From: an uncultured Pelagibacteraceae bacterium
GTDB taxonomy: Bacteria > Pseudomonadota > Alphaproteobacteria > Pelagibacterales > Pelagibacteraceae
Assembly: GCA_902598315.1 (NCBI GenBank)
Contig: CACKBP010000004.1
Span: 57,412-121,411, forward strand
Reading direction: 5' to 3'
DNA length: 64,000 bases
Numbering within the stretch: position 1 is the first letter of the stretch; the number at the start of each line of letters is the position of its first letter. Shown in pieces: positions 18,571 through 29,485 of this stretch. The position numbers and the translations under genes were made by a program. The notes beneath the pieces were generated by a model. That model saw only the letters and a list, made by a program, of their open reading frames with translations, was not told the DNA's origin and made no database searches.

Positions 18571-19017
18571 ATGAGGAAATGTACACTTGCTCTTGGTTGT
18601 TTTTGGAAACCTGAGGAAAACTTCAAAAACAAGCCAGGTATAATTGAAACAGAGGTCGGCTATGCAGGTGGATTATCCGATAAAGTTTCATATGAAGAAG
18701 TATGTAAAGGTGACACTGGCCATGCAGAAGTTGTTAGACTCACCTTTGATGAAAAAATAATTTCATTTAAAAAAATTTTGGATTTATTTTTTAAAATGCA
18801 CGATCCAACTCAAAAAGACATGCAATATCCTGATGTTGGCACTCAATATCGAAGCGAAATATTTTATGAAGATGATATTCAAAAAGCTGAAGCTAAAGAA
18901 GTTTTAGAAATATTTAACAAAGAGTTAAATGGAAAAATTCAAACAAATATTTCTCAACTCAAAAATTATTGTAAGGCAGAAGAGTATCATCAAAAATACA
19001 TAGAAAAAAACAGATAA
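18571..19017 (+). CDS. msrA: Peptide-methionine (S)-S-oxide reductase
   Basis: GCFWKPEE, VGYAGG, YRSEIFY, AEEYHQKY. Confidence 0.93.
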   Translation: MRKCTLALGCFWKPEENFKNKPGIIETEVGYAGGLSDKVSYEEVCKGDTGHAEVVRLTFDEKIISFKKILDLFFKMHDPTQKDMQYPDVGTQYRSEIFYEDDIQKAEAKEVLEIFNKELNGKIQTNISQLKNYCKAEEYHQKYIEKNR

Positions 19018-19829
19018 TGAGACAACTTGTTTCTACAGAATGGTTGGAAAAAAATATTGATAAAGTGAAAATATTAGATGCTACATGGTGTTTACCTAAC
19101 TCAGGTAGAGACGCCGTGCAGGAATTTAGAGAAAATCATATAAAGAACTCAATATTTTTTGATATAGATAAAAATTCAAAACAAAATTCTTCATTACCAC
19201 ATATGCTTCCTTCGAATAAAGAATGGGAAATTATTGTTTCAAATTTAGGAATAAAAAATTCTGACCATATTATTATTTACGATAATTCAAATGTTTTTAG
19301 TTCATGCAGAGTTTGGTATACTTTTATTTATTTTGGACATAATACTGATCTAGTTTCAGTTTTGGACGGAAATTTTACAAAATGGTTAAAAGAAAATAGA
19401 GCTGTATCAAAAGAGTCAGTAAAAATTTTCAAAACTAATTACGAAACTAACGAGAATTTATCTATGGTAATAAACAAAGCTCAAATAAAAAAAAATATAT
19501 TAGATAAAAAATTTCAATTAATAGATGCTAGAAGCAAAGAAAGATTTTTAGGTTTACAGCCTGAACCCCGACAAGGATTAAAAAGTGGTCACATTGAAGG
19601 ATCTAAAAACATACCTTTTCAATTACTTTTAAATAAAGATCGAACCTTCAAAAAAAAAGAGGAGTTGATAAAGATTTTTAATCAAAATGAAATAGATAAA
19701 GATAAAGATATTGCTTTTACATGCGGATCTGGAGTCACTGCATGTATTTTAGGACTAGCTAATTCTATCATAAGTGGTAAAAAACCTACTATCTATGATG
19801 GCTCATGGTCAGAGTACGGATTAGAGTAA
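19017..19829 (+). CDS. sseA: Thiosulfate/3-mercaptopyruvate sulfurtransferase
   Basis: Two rhodanese domains; GHIEGSKNIPF and CGSGVTAC active-site loop; start overlaps msrA stop (TAATG). Confidence 0.92.
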   Translation: MRQLVSTEWLEKNIDKVKILDATWCLPNSGRDAVQEFRENHIKNSIFFDIDKNSKQNSSLPHMLPSNKEWEIIVSNLGIKNSDHIIIYDNSNVFSSCRVWYTFIYFGHNTDLVSVLDGNFTKWLKENRAVSKESVKIFKTNYETNENLSMVINKAQIKKNILDKKFQLIDARSKERFLGLQPEPRQGLKSGHIEGSKNIPFQLLLNKDRTFKKKEELIKIFNQNEIDKDKDIAFTCGSGVTACILGLANSIISGKKPTIYDGSWSEYGLE

Positions 19830-19830
19830 A

Positions 19831-20704
19831 AATGAAAGCATCATCCAAATTAAAAGTATTTTTAATTATTTTCTTTATTGCTATTTTTGCAATTATTGCT
19901 GCAAGGCATTTTATTGGTTTACACTTTAAAAAAAAATTTAGTGTAAGGCCTGCACCAGGCGTAATTGTAGAGCAAGTTGAGAAATCTTTGTTTTACAAAA
20001 GTATAGAAACTTTTGGAACAGCATTAGCGCAAAATTCAAAAACTTATAGAATAAAAACAAATGAAGTTGCTGGAAAATTAAACATTGATAATAGATTTGT
20101 AAAAAAAGGTGAAATAATCCTTAGGCTTAAAAATGGAGAGGAGATTATCGCAGATTTTGCCGGTAAATTGGGGAAAAGAGAAATTGCCCAAGGAGTTTTA
20201 GGCTCAGAAAGTTTAATTGTAACTTTGGATGATTTAAAAAAAATAGTAATAGATATCAAAGTTCCAGAAAATTATGTAAGTATACTTAAACCAGGTTTAA
20301 AAGCAGAGATAACAAGTTCAGCATTTGAGAAAGCTTTTAAAGGAAAAATTCAAACAGTTAGCTCAAGAATAGATCCCTCCACCAGATCGATTTTATCCAG
20401 AGTTTTAGTTGATAATTCTAAATTTGAAATCATTCCAGGGCAACTAATGACAGTAAAAATTATATATGATGAAATTAATCAAGTTGGTGTTCCTGAGAGT
20501 GCTGTCACAATTCAAGGTAGTACAGCTTTTGTTTACATAGTAAGGGACGAAACTGCTGAAAAAAAGAACATTGAAATTGGTAAAAGAAATTTTGGAAAAG
20601 TTTCTGTTGTATCAGGCATAAATGAAGGTGATCTTGTTATTGCAGAAGGTGTCTCAAAAGTAAGAAATAATGCAAAAATCAAAATTATAAATCAAAGTAA
20701 TTAA
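19831..20704 (+). CDS. RND efflux membrane-fusion (periplasmic adaptor) subunit; track ORF begins at 19805
   Basis: MKASSKLKVFLIIFFIAIFAIIAARHF TM anchor; adaptor barrel VPESAVTIQGSTAFVYIV, IGKRNFGKVSVVSGINEGDLVIAEG. Confidence 0.88.
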
Positions 20705-23700
20705 ATGTTTTTAACAGACCTATCTATCAAAAGACCTGTTGTAGCATCAGTAATGAGCTTAGTATTAGTGATATTTGGTCTTGTAACTTTTCAAGAAATT
20801 CCAACTGATGAACTACCTGAAGTGCAACCTCCTGTGGTAACTATTCAAACTGAGTATAGAGGTGCATCGGCAGAAATTGTTGATACTCAAATAACTCAAA
20901 AAATTGAGGACTTTGTTGGAGGAACACCCGGACTAGAAACAATAGACTCGTTTAGTGAAGATGAAAGTTCAAGAATTACACTTACATTTGAGACGAGTTT
21001 AAATTTAGATGACGTTGCTAACGATGTAAGAAGCTCTGTATCTAGAGTGCTTGATAATTTACCAGAGGGTGCGGAACAACCTGAAATTTTTAAACAAAGT
21101 GCAGGTATGAGAACTACTATGTGGTTATCATTCAACTCTGAAACAATGACTGATTTAGAATTAACTGATTACGCCGATAGATATTTAACTGATACTTTTT
21201 CTACTGTTGATGGCGTAGGCAGAGTTCGCCTTGGTGGTCAAAGAGAGCTTTCACTAAGAGTTTGGTTAGATCCAATAGCTTTAGCTGCAAGAGATCTTAC
21301 TACTCAAGAAGTTGAGGCAGTTCTTAGACGAGAAAATACAGAGTTCCCAGCTGGGCGAATTGAGTCAAGGGATATCGATCTAACTATAAAACTCGATAAA
21401 GCTTATAAAGAGGTTGAGAATTATAAAAATCTGCCGCTAAAAAGAGCTAAGGACGGTTCAATCATAACATTGTCAGATGTTTCAAGAATTGAATTAGGAG
21501 CTGAGTCCACAAGAACTCTTTTTAAAGGTAACGGTAAGCAAGTTGTTGGCATAGGCATATATCAACAATCTGATGCAAACACTATCGCGGTAGCTAATGG
21601 GATCAAAAAAAAGATAAAAGAACTAAAACCAAGCTTACCACCAGGCACTACTTTAGAAGTTTCATTTGATAGAAGTAATTATATAAAATCCGCAATTAAA
21701 GAAGTTTATAAAACGCTGATCATTGCATTAATATTGGTGACTATTATTATTTATCTATTCCTAGGCAACCTAAGAGCATTAATTGTCCCTTTAATAGCTT
21801 TGCCTGTTTCATTAATCTCAACTTTTTTATCAATCTATATTTTTGATTTTTCAATTAATCTTTTTACTTTGATGGCCTTAGTACTAGCTATCGGTATTGT
21901 GGTTGATGATGCCATTGTGATGCTTGAAAATATAGTTAGAAGAATAGAGTTAGGAGATACGCCTTTAGTTGCAGCTTACAAAGGTGCTAAGCAGGTATCG
22001 TTTGCAATAATAGCTACAACAGTTGTGTTAGTAGCGGTATTTGTTCCTCTGATTTTTATTAAAGGAATTACAGGAGTTCTTTTTACTCAAACAGCAATTA
22101 CTCTTGCATCGGCTGTGATTATCTCTAGCTTTGTTGCGTTATCATTAAGTCCAATGTTAGCTAGTAAATTTTTGCAAAAAGATATGCAAAAATCAAAAAT
22201 TGTTTTAAAATTTGAGAAATTTTTAAAAGATCTCACTTATCTTTATAAAGTCTCACTATTAAATTGGATTAAGAAAAGAAAAACAATAACTATTTTTTTG
22301 TTGGGTACTCTTGCTTTAACGATATTCTTTTTTAATTTTGCTAAGAAAGAATTAATTGCTCCTGAAGATAGGGGAGCATTTTTTGTAATCGTAAAAGCTC
22401 CACAAGGATCTGGTTTTAATTTTACCAAAGATAGAGCAGAGGAAATTGAGGAATTGTTGCTTCCAAGTGTAGGTAAAGGTGAATATAGAAAACTAATCAT
22501 GCGAGTTCCAGGTTTTGGAAAGTCAGCTAAGCAAGTAAATAGTGGTTTTATAATTGTTCTTTTAGAACCTTGGGCTAAAAGAGATCGTCATGGAGTCGAA
22601 ATAATGAGAGAGTCTTTTGGAAAAATTGCGAGAGTGCCGGGTGTTTTAGCTTTTCCAATAATGCCTCAGGGAATAAGGACTGGCGGAATAGAAAGTCCAG
22701 TTCAATTCGTTGTTTTGGGTAACACATATGAACAATTGATTGAATGGAAAGAGATAATTAAAAAAGAAGCAAGAAAAAATCCTGGTCTTACCTCTATTCA
22801 AGATGACTTTGATCTGAACAAACCTCAATTAAATGTAAAAATAGATCAAAAAAAAGCTGCTGATCTAGGAGTTTCTACAGAAGATATAGGGAAAACTATA
22901 GAAACAATTTTTGGTTCAAAAAGGGTTACAAACTTTACAAGAGATGGAAAAGAATATTCTATAATTTTGCAAGGTGATATCAAAGATAGACAAGAGCCAG
23001 ATAGTATAAGTAAAGTTTTTGTGAGATCTAAAAACAATGGAAAGCTTGTATCTGTATCAAACTTAGTAGCATATGATGAAGAGGGACAGTCACCATTCTT
23101 AGCAAGATACAATAGACAAAAAGCAGTTACTATCTCGGCAAGACTTGTTGGAGATTATTCGCTTGATGAGGCTCTAAAGTTTTTAGTAGGTGTTGTAGAA
23201 CAAAATACACCTCAAGCAAAAATTGCTTATAAAGGCGAAAGTGAAGAGTATAAAAAAACTAACACTGAACTTTATGTAATATTTGCTTTAGCATTAATTA
23301 CTGCATATCTAGCAATGAGTGCTCAATTTGAGAGCTGGAGGCATCCACTGACAATTATGTTAACTGTGCCTATGGCTATTCTTGGTGGATTAATTGGTTT
23401 ACTAGTAGTTGGATCTTCATTGAATGTTTATAGTCAGATAGCATTAATCATTTTGATAGGTCTCTCAGCTAAAAACGGTATTCTAATTGTAGAATTTGCA
23501 AATCAGTTGAGGAAGGAAGGAAAAAATCTAGAAGTTGCTGTATTTGAAGCTGCCGCTATTAGACTAAGACCTATTCTCATGACAAGTATCTCAACAATTA
23601 TTGGAGTTTTACCACTAATTATTGGAACTGGACCTGGTGCTGCAAGTCGATTGACTGTTGGTATAACAATCTTTGGTGGAATGTTATTCTCAACATTTTT

Positions 23701-23800
23701 TACTCTCTACGTAATCCCTACAGTTTATACAATTGTTGGAAGAGGAACAAAGAGGATTGATGCTGTTGAAATTGAGTTAAAGAAACAGCTTAAAAAATAA
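20705..23800 (+). CDS. RND-family efflux transporter permease (AcrB/MexF-like)
   Basis: 1031 aa; MFLTDLSIKRPVVASVMSLVLVIFG; GIVVDDAIVMLENIVRRIE; GLSAKNGILIVEFANQLR. Confidence 0.95.
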   Translation: MFLTDLSIKRPVVASVMSLVLVIFGLVTFQEIPTDELPEVQPPVVTIQTEYRGASAEIVDTQITQKIEDFVGGTPGLETIDSFSEDESSRITLTFETSLNLDDVANDVRSSVSRVLDNLPEGAEQPEIFKQSAGMRTTMWLSFNSETMTDLELTDYADRYLTDTFSTVDGVGRVRLGGQRELSLRVWLDPIALAARDLTTQEVEAVLRRENTEFPAGRIESRDIDLTIKLDKAYKEVENYKNLPLKRAKDGSIITLSDVSRIELGAESTRTLFKGNGKQVVGIGIYQQSDANTIAVANGIKKKIKELKPSLPPGTTLEVSFDRSNYIKSAIKEVYKTLIIALILVTIIIYLFLGNLRALIVPLIALPVSLISTFLSIYIFDFSINLFTLMALVLAIGIVVDDAIVMLENIVRRIELGDTPLVAAYKGAKQVSFAIIATTVVLVAVFVPLIFIKGITGVLFTQTAITLASAVIISSFVALSLSPMLASKFLQKDMQKSKIVLKFEKFLKDLTYLYKVSLLNWIKKRKTITIFLLGTLALTIFFFNFAKKELIAPEDRGAFFVIVKAPQGSGFNFTKDRAEEIEELLLPSVGKGEYRKLIMRVPGFGKSAKQVNSGFIIVLLEPWAKRDRHGVEIMRESFGKIARVPGVLAFPIMPQGIRTGGIESPVQFVVLGNTYEQLIEWKEIIKKEARKNPGLTSIQDDFDLNKPQLNVKIDQKKAADLGVSTEDIGKTIETIFGSKRVTNFTRDGKEYSIILQGDIKDRQEPDSISKVFVRSKNNGKLVSVSNLVAYDEEGQSPFLARYNRQKAVTISARLVGDYSLDEALKFLVGVVEQNTPQAKIAYKGESEEYKKTNTELYVIFALALITAYLAMSAQFESWRHPLTIMLTVPMAILGGLIGLLVVGSSLNVYSQIALIILIGLSAKNGILIVEFANQLRKEGKNLEVAVFEAAAIRLRPILMTSISTIIGVLPLIIGTGPGAASRLTVGITIFGGMLFSTFFTLYVIPTVYTIVGRGTKRIDAVEIELKKQLKK

Positions 23801-24389
23801 TATATTTGTTTTTATCTAGATTTTTTTTGCAAAGCGTTAATTGTTTTCTATATTTGTTTGCCATGTCCTTCACGGACTTTGCATATATTATAGCTTTTTT
23901 ATCTTTTGAATAGTTTTTGTAATCACCCCAACCCTTATAATAAGCTAAATACTGTCGATAAGGATCTTTTTTTGAAATTTTTAATATTTTATTTGTTTTA
24001 TGAATATACCACCCTATAAAATCTACTGAGTCTTTAAATCTTGCTCTCGTAGCCAGAGGATTATCTGTTTCTCTTTTATATTGCTCCCAGGTTCCCTTCA
24101 CGGCTTGAGAGTATCCAAATGAGGATGAAGGTCTTTTAAATGGTATTACTTTAAATAATTTTTTTCTTGGGGGTTTTGCGAGCCAATTAAAATCACTTTC
24201 TTTCTTTACAAAAGCTAATTGTAAATGAATAGGTGCTCCCCATTTTTCATAGGAAGCCTTGGAGTGTTTGTACCACAAATATCTTTCTTCAAAGATAGCG
24301 CAACTATTTTGAGTATTTTGAGGAATTGACGAACAAGCAGATAAAGTAAAAAGTATTAGTATAAATATTACTTTTTTAAAATGAATCAC
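23790..24389 (-). CDS. Lytic transglycosylase (SLT-domain) lipoprotein
   Basis: LSACSS lipobox; AFVKKESDFNW...SSFGYSQAVKGTWEQYKR. Confidence 0.8.
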   Translation of the reverse strand: MIHFKKVIFILILFTLSACSSIPQNTQNSCAIFEERYLWYKHSKASYEKWGAPIHLQLAFVKKESDFNWLAKPPRKKLFKVIPFKRPSSSFGYSQAVKGTWEQYKRETDNPLATRARFKDSVDFIGWYIHKTNKILKISKKDPYRQYLAYYKGWGDYKNYSKDKKAIIYAKSVKDMANKYRKQLTLCKKNLDKNKYIIF

Positions 24390-24409
24390 TCAGTAATTTA
24401 TACTAAAAA

Positions 24410-24907
24410 TTAGTTTAGCTTTCTCCATTTTTCTGGACTCATAAACTTCCCTTGCCATAATCCTAATTTGTTTTCTTTAGCAAAATCTTCATCTGGCACG
24501 TATTTTTTTGAGTATCTTCTATATGCTATTGCATATCCATTTCTTACCATCCACTGATTTAAGTTTATTTTTTCCTTATAACACGTAGCAATATATCTTT
24601 TGTATCTGTCTTTAGTTTTAAATATACATTTTATTTCTGATCCACGAATTTTGCTTTTTAACTTTTCTTTTGAAACTTCCCCACAGCTATAGTCTTTATA
24701 AAATGTGAAACTAATTATAAATGAAATTTTTAAAGACTCTTTTTTGCATTTTTGTCTCATTTCTGGAGCATCTATTCCTTCTAATCTAAATTTATTTTCA
24801 TTTATATGAACAGTGTCTCCATCTACGATTTTTGGAATACCAGATATTTCTTCTGCTATTGTATTAGAAAAAAAAATTAAAAATAAAATGATAATACGTA
24901 ATAGCAT
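24410..24907 (-). CDS. Thermonuclease (staphylococcal nuclease-like) family protein, secreted
   Basis: Signal peptide; IVDGDTVHINENKFRLEGIDAPE; LGLWQGKFMSPEKWR. Confidence 0.92.
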   Translation of the reverse strand: MLLRIIILFLIFFSNTIAEEISGIPKIVDGDTVHINENKFRLEGIDAPEMRQKCKKESLKISFIISFTFYKDYSCGEVSKEKLKSKIRGSEIKCIFKTKDRYKRYIATCYKEKINLNQWMVRNGYAIAYRRYSKKYVPDEDFAKENKLGLWQGKFMSPEKWRKLN

Positions 24908-25300
24908 TTAGTTCCTAGTTTTCCCAAAAAGTTTTAAAATAAAATAAGCTAATAATACTCCCAAGCTATTTGCGTATAAATCGTTAAGCTCAAATGCTCT
25001 ATTAGGAATAGAATAATGTAATAATTCTAAAATTATAGAAATTAAAAATAAAAAAGAAAAGCTGTTTATAAATTTTTTTTGATTGCTTCGAAATATAAAA
25101 CCTAGAATACTTAGATAGAAAAAAAATACTAAATGATTAATAGAGGTTCCTATTGGATTTGAAATAAAATCGGGTTGTTTACCCAAATTTCCATATAAAA
25201 AGTAACCAATTAAGCTTCCTGGGAACAAATAAAGAATTAATAGAATTATAAATGAAAAATAGAATAAATATTTTGAAGTAGAGAAGAAAATATTTTTCAT
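24908..25300 (-). CDS. VanZ-like family membrane protein
   Basis: Four TM segments; ELLHYSIPNRAFELNDLYANSLGVLLAY. Confidence 0.85.
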   Translation of the reverse strand: MKNIFFSTSKYLFYFSFIILLILYLFPGSLIGYFLYGNLGKQPDFISNPIGTSINHLVFFFYLSILGFIFRSNQKKFINSFSFLFLISIILELLHYSIPNRAFELNDLYANSLGVLLAYFILKLFGKTRN

Positions 25301-25340
25301 TTAGATTTTTATATAGTACATAATAACTTGATTAATTTAT

Positions 25341-26060
25341 ATGAGTAAACTAATCTTAACAAGACATGGCCAGAGTACCTGGAATGCTGAAAATAGATTT
25401 ACGGGCTGGGTAGATGTTGATCTTTCAGAGAAAGGCAAAGAAGAAGCTAAAAAGTCTGGTAAGTTAATTAGAGAACTAAATATTAAAATTGATATTAGTT
25501 ATACTTCATATCTTAAAAGAGCAATTGAAACTCTCACAATTATCCTAAAAACTTTAAATCTACCCATGAAGTTTAATACTTCTTGGGAATTAAATGAAAG
25601 ACATTATGGTTCATTAACAGGTTTGAATAAGGAGGAAACAAAAAAGAAAATTGGTGAAGAACAATTTAAAAAGTATAGAAGATCCTGGGACGTGGCACCT
25701 CCTCTCATGGCTAAAGATAGTAATTACATTAAAAATTTCAGCCCTTTAAACAGTGGAATACCCGAAAATCAAATTCCTTTGACGGAATCATTAAAGAACA
25801 CTTACGAAAGAGTAATTCCTTTTTATAATATTGAAATAAATAAGAATTTGAAAAATGGAAAAAATATTTTAGTATCAGCTCACGGAAATTCATTGAGAGC
25901 ATTGTGTAAATATCTCTTTAAGATTTCAGACACAAAAATCAATAAACTAGAAATTCCAACAGGAAATCCACTAATAATCGAATTCGATAATCAATTAGAA
26001 ATTCAAAAATATTATTATCTAGATACTTCTAGGGCAAAAAATATTATTTTTAATCAATAG
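25341..26060 (+). CDS. gpmA: 2,3-bisphosphoglycerate-dependent phosphoglycerate mutase
   Basis: LILTRHGQSTWNAENRFTGWVDVDLSEKG; ELNERHYGSLTGLNK; SAHGNSLRAL. Confidence 0.95.
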   Translation: MSKLILTRHGQSTWNAENRFTGWVDVDLSEKGKEEAKKSGKLIRELNIKIDISYTSYLKRAIETLTIILKTLNLPMKFNTSWELNERHYGSLTGLNKEETKKKIGEEQFKKYRRSWDVAPPLMAKDSNYIKNFSPLNSGIPENQIPLTESLKNTYERVIPFYNIEINKNLKNGKNILVSAHGNSLRALCKYLFKISDTKINKLEIPTGNPLIIEFDNQLEIQKYYYLDTSRAKNIIFNQ

Positions 26061-26748
26061 AACTTAAAGAAGATATTTTTTCAAACATTTCTATGGTGTT
26101 TAAGTGATAAAATTTTTGATTACTTTCCAATCCACCAAGATTGTTTTCACTTATCAATTTTTTCCAAACTTCATTCATAGAAAAAATATTTTTATTGAAA
26201 AAGTTTAAATGATCATTTTTTATTATTTGTAGGCCAGTAAAAATAAATTGATTCTGTTCATCTTTAGAAATTAAATTATTCTTTAAATTAAAGTCACCTT
26301 CGAAAGAATTATCCAAAGATAACTCTTTTTTAACAAGTAATAAACAGGGTCTTTTATTTGTGAAATACTCTTTTTCTAAAGATTGTACTTCTTTAGAATA
26401 TTTATTACTCCAAAGGGTATCTGGATTAATTACAAAAAAGGGATTATCTTTAAATTCTTTTGTTCCCTTTTTCACACCACCTCCAGTATCTAATAATAAA
26501 TCTTTTTCATTTGATATGTTAATTTTAATCTCTGATTTAAAATCTGAGATAAATTCCTCTATTTGATTAGCAAGATGATGAATATTAACAGTTATCTCTT
26601 CTACACCATGATTGATTAAAAGATTAATAGCTCTCTCAAGGAGAGTGATGCCTCCTATTTTTAATAATGGTTTTGGTTTTTTATTAGTAAGAGGTTGCAT
26701 TCTTTTTCCTAAGCCAGCGGTCAATATCATCCCATGTTTTATTTTCAT
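26050..26748 (-). CDS. murU: MurU-like nucleotidyltransferase
   Basis: MILTAGLGKRMQPLTNKKPKPLLKIGG; adjacent to AmgK-like kinase. Confidence 0.87.
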   Translation of the reverse strand: MKIKHGMILTAGLGKRMQPLTNKKPKPLLKIGGITLLERAINLLINHGVEEITVNIHHLANQIEEFISDFKSEIKINISNEKDLLLDTGGGVKKGTKEFKDNPFFVINPDTLWSNKYSKEVQSLEKEYFTNKRPCLLLVKKELSLDNSFEGDFNLKNNLISKDEQNQFIFTGLQIIKNDHLNFFNKNIFSMNEVWKKLISENNLGGLESNQKFYHLNTIEMFEKISSLSSID

Positions 26749-27707
26749 AAATTATTTATTTTTTTTAATTTTTTTATTTTTAGATGTTTTTTAAATAATA
26801 AGTTTAGGTTCTTGAAAACAGGATTTTTGAGACGTCTCTCAATTAAACTCCAAGTATAAGGTAAATATTTTAGATAATTAGATTTACTATCTCTTTTAAA
26901 AAGCCTTACAAATATTCCCAGAATTTTTAAATTTCTTTGAACAGATAATATTTCAAAATCATTTTTTAAATTTTTGTATTCCTCTTTTTTTAGTTTAGAT
27001 TTGCAATAATAAAAATTTAATAATTTTTCTTGTAAATTTGGAGATAATTTTACTCTTACATCATCAATTAATGAAGCTACATCATATAATGGGTTTCCAA
27101 TTATAGCATCCTGGCTATCAATCAAGCCAAGTTTATTTTTATTTATCATTATATTTGATGCATGAAAATCTCTATGTACAAAAGTATTATTTTGAAAATA
27201 AAGTTTTTTATATATTTTTGTTAATTCATTTTTTAAAATTTCTTTAATTTTTTTAAGTTTTGAACTTTTGAAACAATACTTTAAATACCAATCAAAAAAT
27301 AAATCGGATTCTTTATGAAGATTCTTAATTGAATAATTTTGAAAATTAATTTTGAATTTTCCCAAACGATAATTTCGCTGTAACTTAATATTTTGTAATC
27401 TTATAATGATCTTAATTAAATCTTTGTAGTCGTTAAATTTATTTTTTTTTTTAATAATTAAATTATAAAAAGACTTTTGTCCCAAATCGGTAATCTCAAT
27501 AATATCATTCTTATAGTGATTACTGATTAACTTAGGCGCATATATCTTATATTTTGCTAAAATTTTGTTTACAGCAATATAGGTAATTAAATTTTTAAAT
27601 TTTTCTTTTTTTGCTTGAACTATAATTGATGTATTCCGTCCTTTTTGTAATCTATAAAATTCTCTGAATGATGCATCACCTGAAATTTTTTTTAGTTTAT
27701 AATTCAT
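26745..27707 (-). CDS. amgK: Aminoglycoside phosphotransferase-family sugar kinase (AmgK-like)
   Basis: FVHRDFHASNIMINKNKLGLIDSQDAIIGNPLYDVASL. Confidence 0.85.
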   Translation of the reverse strand: MNYKLKKISGDASFREFYRLQKGRNTSIIVQAKKEKFKNLITYIAVNKILAKYKIYAPKLISNHYKNDIIEITDLGQKSFYNLIIKKKNKFNDYKDLIKIIIRLQNIKLQRNYRLGKFKINFQNYSIKNLHKESDLFFDWYLKYCFKSSKLKKIKEILKNELTKIYKKLYFQNNTFVHRDFHASNIMINKNKLGLIDSQDAIIGNPLYDVASLIDDVRVKLSPNLQEKLLNFYYCKSKLKKEEYKNLKNDFEILSVQRNLKILGIFVRLFKRDSKSNYLKYLPYTWSLIERRLKNPVFKNLNLLFKKHLKIKKLKKINNL

Positions 27708-28146
27708 TTAAAATTTCCCACTTACCTGAACCTATAAATTTTATCTCTCGCTGATTTTCATTCTTAGCGTAATCTAGATATATTTCTAACTTATTAGATA
27801 ACGGAATATCAATAAGCTGTGGCCACTCTATAATCTTAATTGTCTCTTGATGATCTGAGAAAATACCGAGATGCTTTAATTCGCTTTCATCTTTTATTCT
27901 ATAAAGATCATAATGCATAATTTTAATATTTTTTAAATCATACTCATAAAGTAGATTAAAAGTAGGACTTAGTACTTCTGTAATCTTTTCTCTATTTTTT
28001 TCTTGTAAGTAATTTATTAAATATCTTGAAAAAGTAGTTTTTCCTACACCAATATCACCGATTAAAAATATACAATCCTTTTTAGTTAGTTGGTCTGCAA
28101 CTTTTTTTGATAAAGAATTTAAATGTTCTAAGGATTTAACAATCAT
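27697..28146 (-). CDS. tsaE: tRNA threonylcarbamoyladenosine biosynthesis protein TsaE
   Basis: LIGDIGVGKTTFSRYLI; SPTFNLLYEYDLKNIKIMHYDLYRI. Confidence 0.94.
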   Translation of the reverse strand: MIVKSLEHLNSLSKKVADQLTKKDCIFLIGDIGVGKTTFSRYLINYLQEKNREKITEVLSPTFNLLYEYDLKNIKIMHYDLYRIKDESELKHLGIFSDHQETIKIIEWPQLIDIPLSNKLEIYLDYAKNENQREIKFIGSGKWEILNEL

Positions 28147-28156
28147 TTGCTACTGT

Positions 28157-29485
28157 TTAGTAGCGGTAAGTATCTGGTTTAAATGGTCCTGATGGTTTAA
28201 CGCTAATATAATCTGCTTGATCTTTAGACATTTTAGTTAATTTTGCACCAACTTTTTCTAAATGCAACATTGCAACTTTTTCATCTAAGTGTTTTGGTAA
28301 TACATAAACTTTATTTTCATATTTATCTGAATTATTCCAGAGTTCTATTTGTGCTATGACTTGATTTGTAAATGATGCGCTCATAACAAAACTTGGGTGA
28401 CCTGTTGCACATCCAAGATTAACGAGTCTTCCCTCCGCTAATAAAATAATTCTTTTTTTACTTGGTAGCTCTATTTCATGGACCTGAGGTTTTATTTCAT
28501 CCCATTTATAGTTTTTCAAAGCTTCAACCTGAATTTCATTATCAAAATGTCCGATGTTACATAAGATAGCTCTATCTTTCATATTTCTCATATGATCTGC
28601 AGTTACTATATCTTTGTTTCCGGTAGCAGTTACGACAATATCGGCATCTTTAATTGCATCTTCCATTAAAACTACTTCGTAGCCTTCCATCGCTGCTTGT
28701 AGTGCACAAATTGGATCTGTCTCTGTTACCATTACTCTTGCGCCTGCTTGACGCAAAGAAGCTGCGCTGCCTTTGCCAACGTCTCCGAAACCTGCAACAA
28801 CCGCTACTTTCCCGGACATCATAACGTCTGTAGCTCTTTTGATACCATCAACTAAACTTTCTCTACATCCATATAAATTATCAAATTTTGATTTCGTCAC
28901 TGAGTCGTTAACATTGAATGCAGGAACCATTAATTGTTTATTTGTTTCCATTTTTTTTAGTGCTAACACTCCAGTAGTTGTTTCTTCTGAAATTCCTTTA
29001 ACACCCTTTAAAAGATCTTTGTAATCTTTATGCATTAAACCTGTTAAATCTCCTCCATCATCCAAAATCATATTTGGTTTCCAATCTTTTTTTCCCTCTA
29101 TTGTTTGCTTTACACACCACCAATACTCCTCTTCAGTTTCACCTTTCCAAGCAAAAACTGGTATGCCTGCTTTAGCTATTGCTGCTGCTGCATGATCTTG
29201 AGTGGAAAAAATGTTACATGAAGACCATCTCACTTCTGCACCTAGATCAACTAGGGTCTCAATAAGAACTGCAGTTTGAATTGTCATATGCAAGCACCCT
29301 AAAACTTTTGCACCTTTCAGAGGCTTTTTTCCTTTATACTCTTTTCTAAGTGCCATTAATCCTGGCATTTCAGACTCGGCTATAGAAATTTCTTTCCTGC
29401 CAAAATCAGCTAAACTTATATCTTTTACTTTATAATCTTGTCCCATTTTAAATTTGTTAATATCAACATAAGTCTTTCTTATCAA
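28157..29485 (-). CDS. ahcY: Adenosylhomocysteinase
   Basis: [46 protein letters not shown]-terminal KPDTYRY. Confidence 0.98.
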   Translation of the reverse strand: MIRKTYVDINKFKMGQDYKVKDISLADFGRKEISIAESEMPGLMALRKEYKGKKPLKGAKVLGCLHMTIQTAVLIETLVDLGAEVRWSSCNIFSTQDHAAAAIAKAGIPVFAWKGETEEEYWWCVKQTIEGKKDWKPNMILDDGGDLTGLMHKDYKDLLKGVKGISEETTTGVLALKKMETNKQLMVPAFNVNDSVTKSKFDNLYGCRESLVDGIKRATDVMMSGKVAVVAGFGDVGKGSAASLRQAGARVMVTETDPICALQAAMEGYEVVLMEDAIKDADIVVTATGNKDIVTADHMRNMKDRAILCNIGHFDNEIQVEALKNYKWDEIKPQVHEIELPSKKRIILLAEGRLVNLGCATGHPSFVMSASFTNQVIAQIELWNNSDKYENKVYVLPKHLDEKVAMLHLEKVGAKLTKMSKDQADYISVKPSGPFKPDTYRY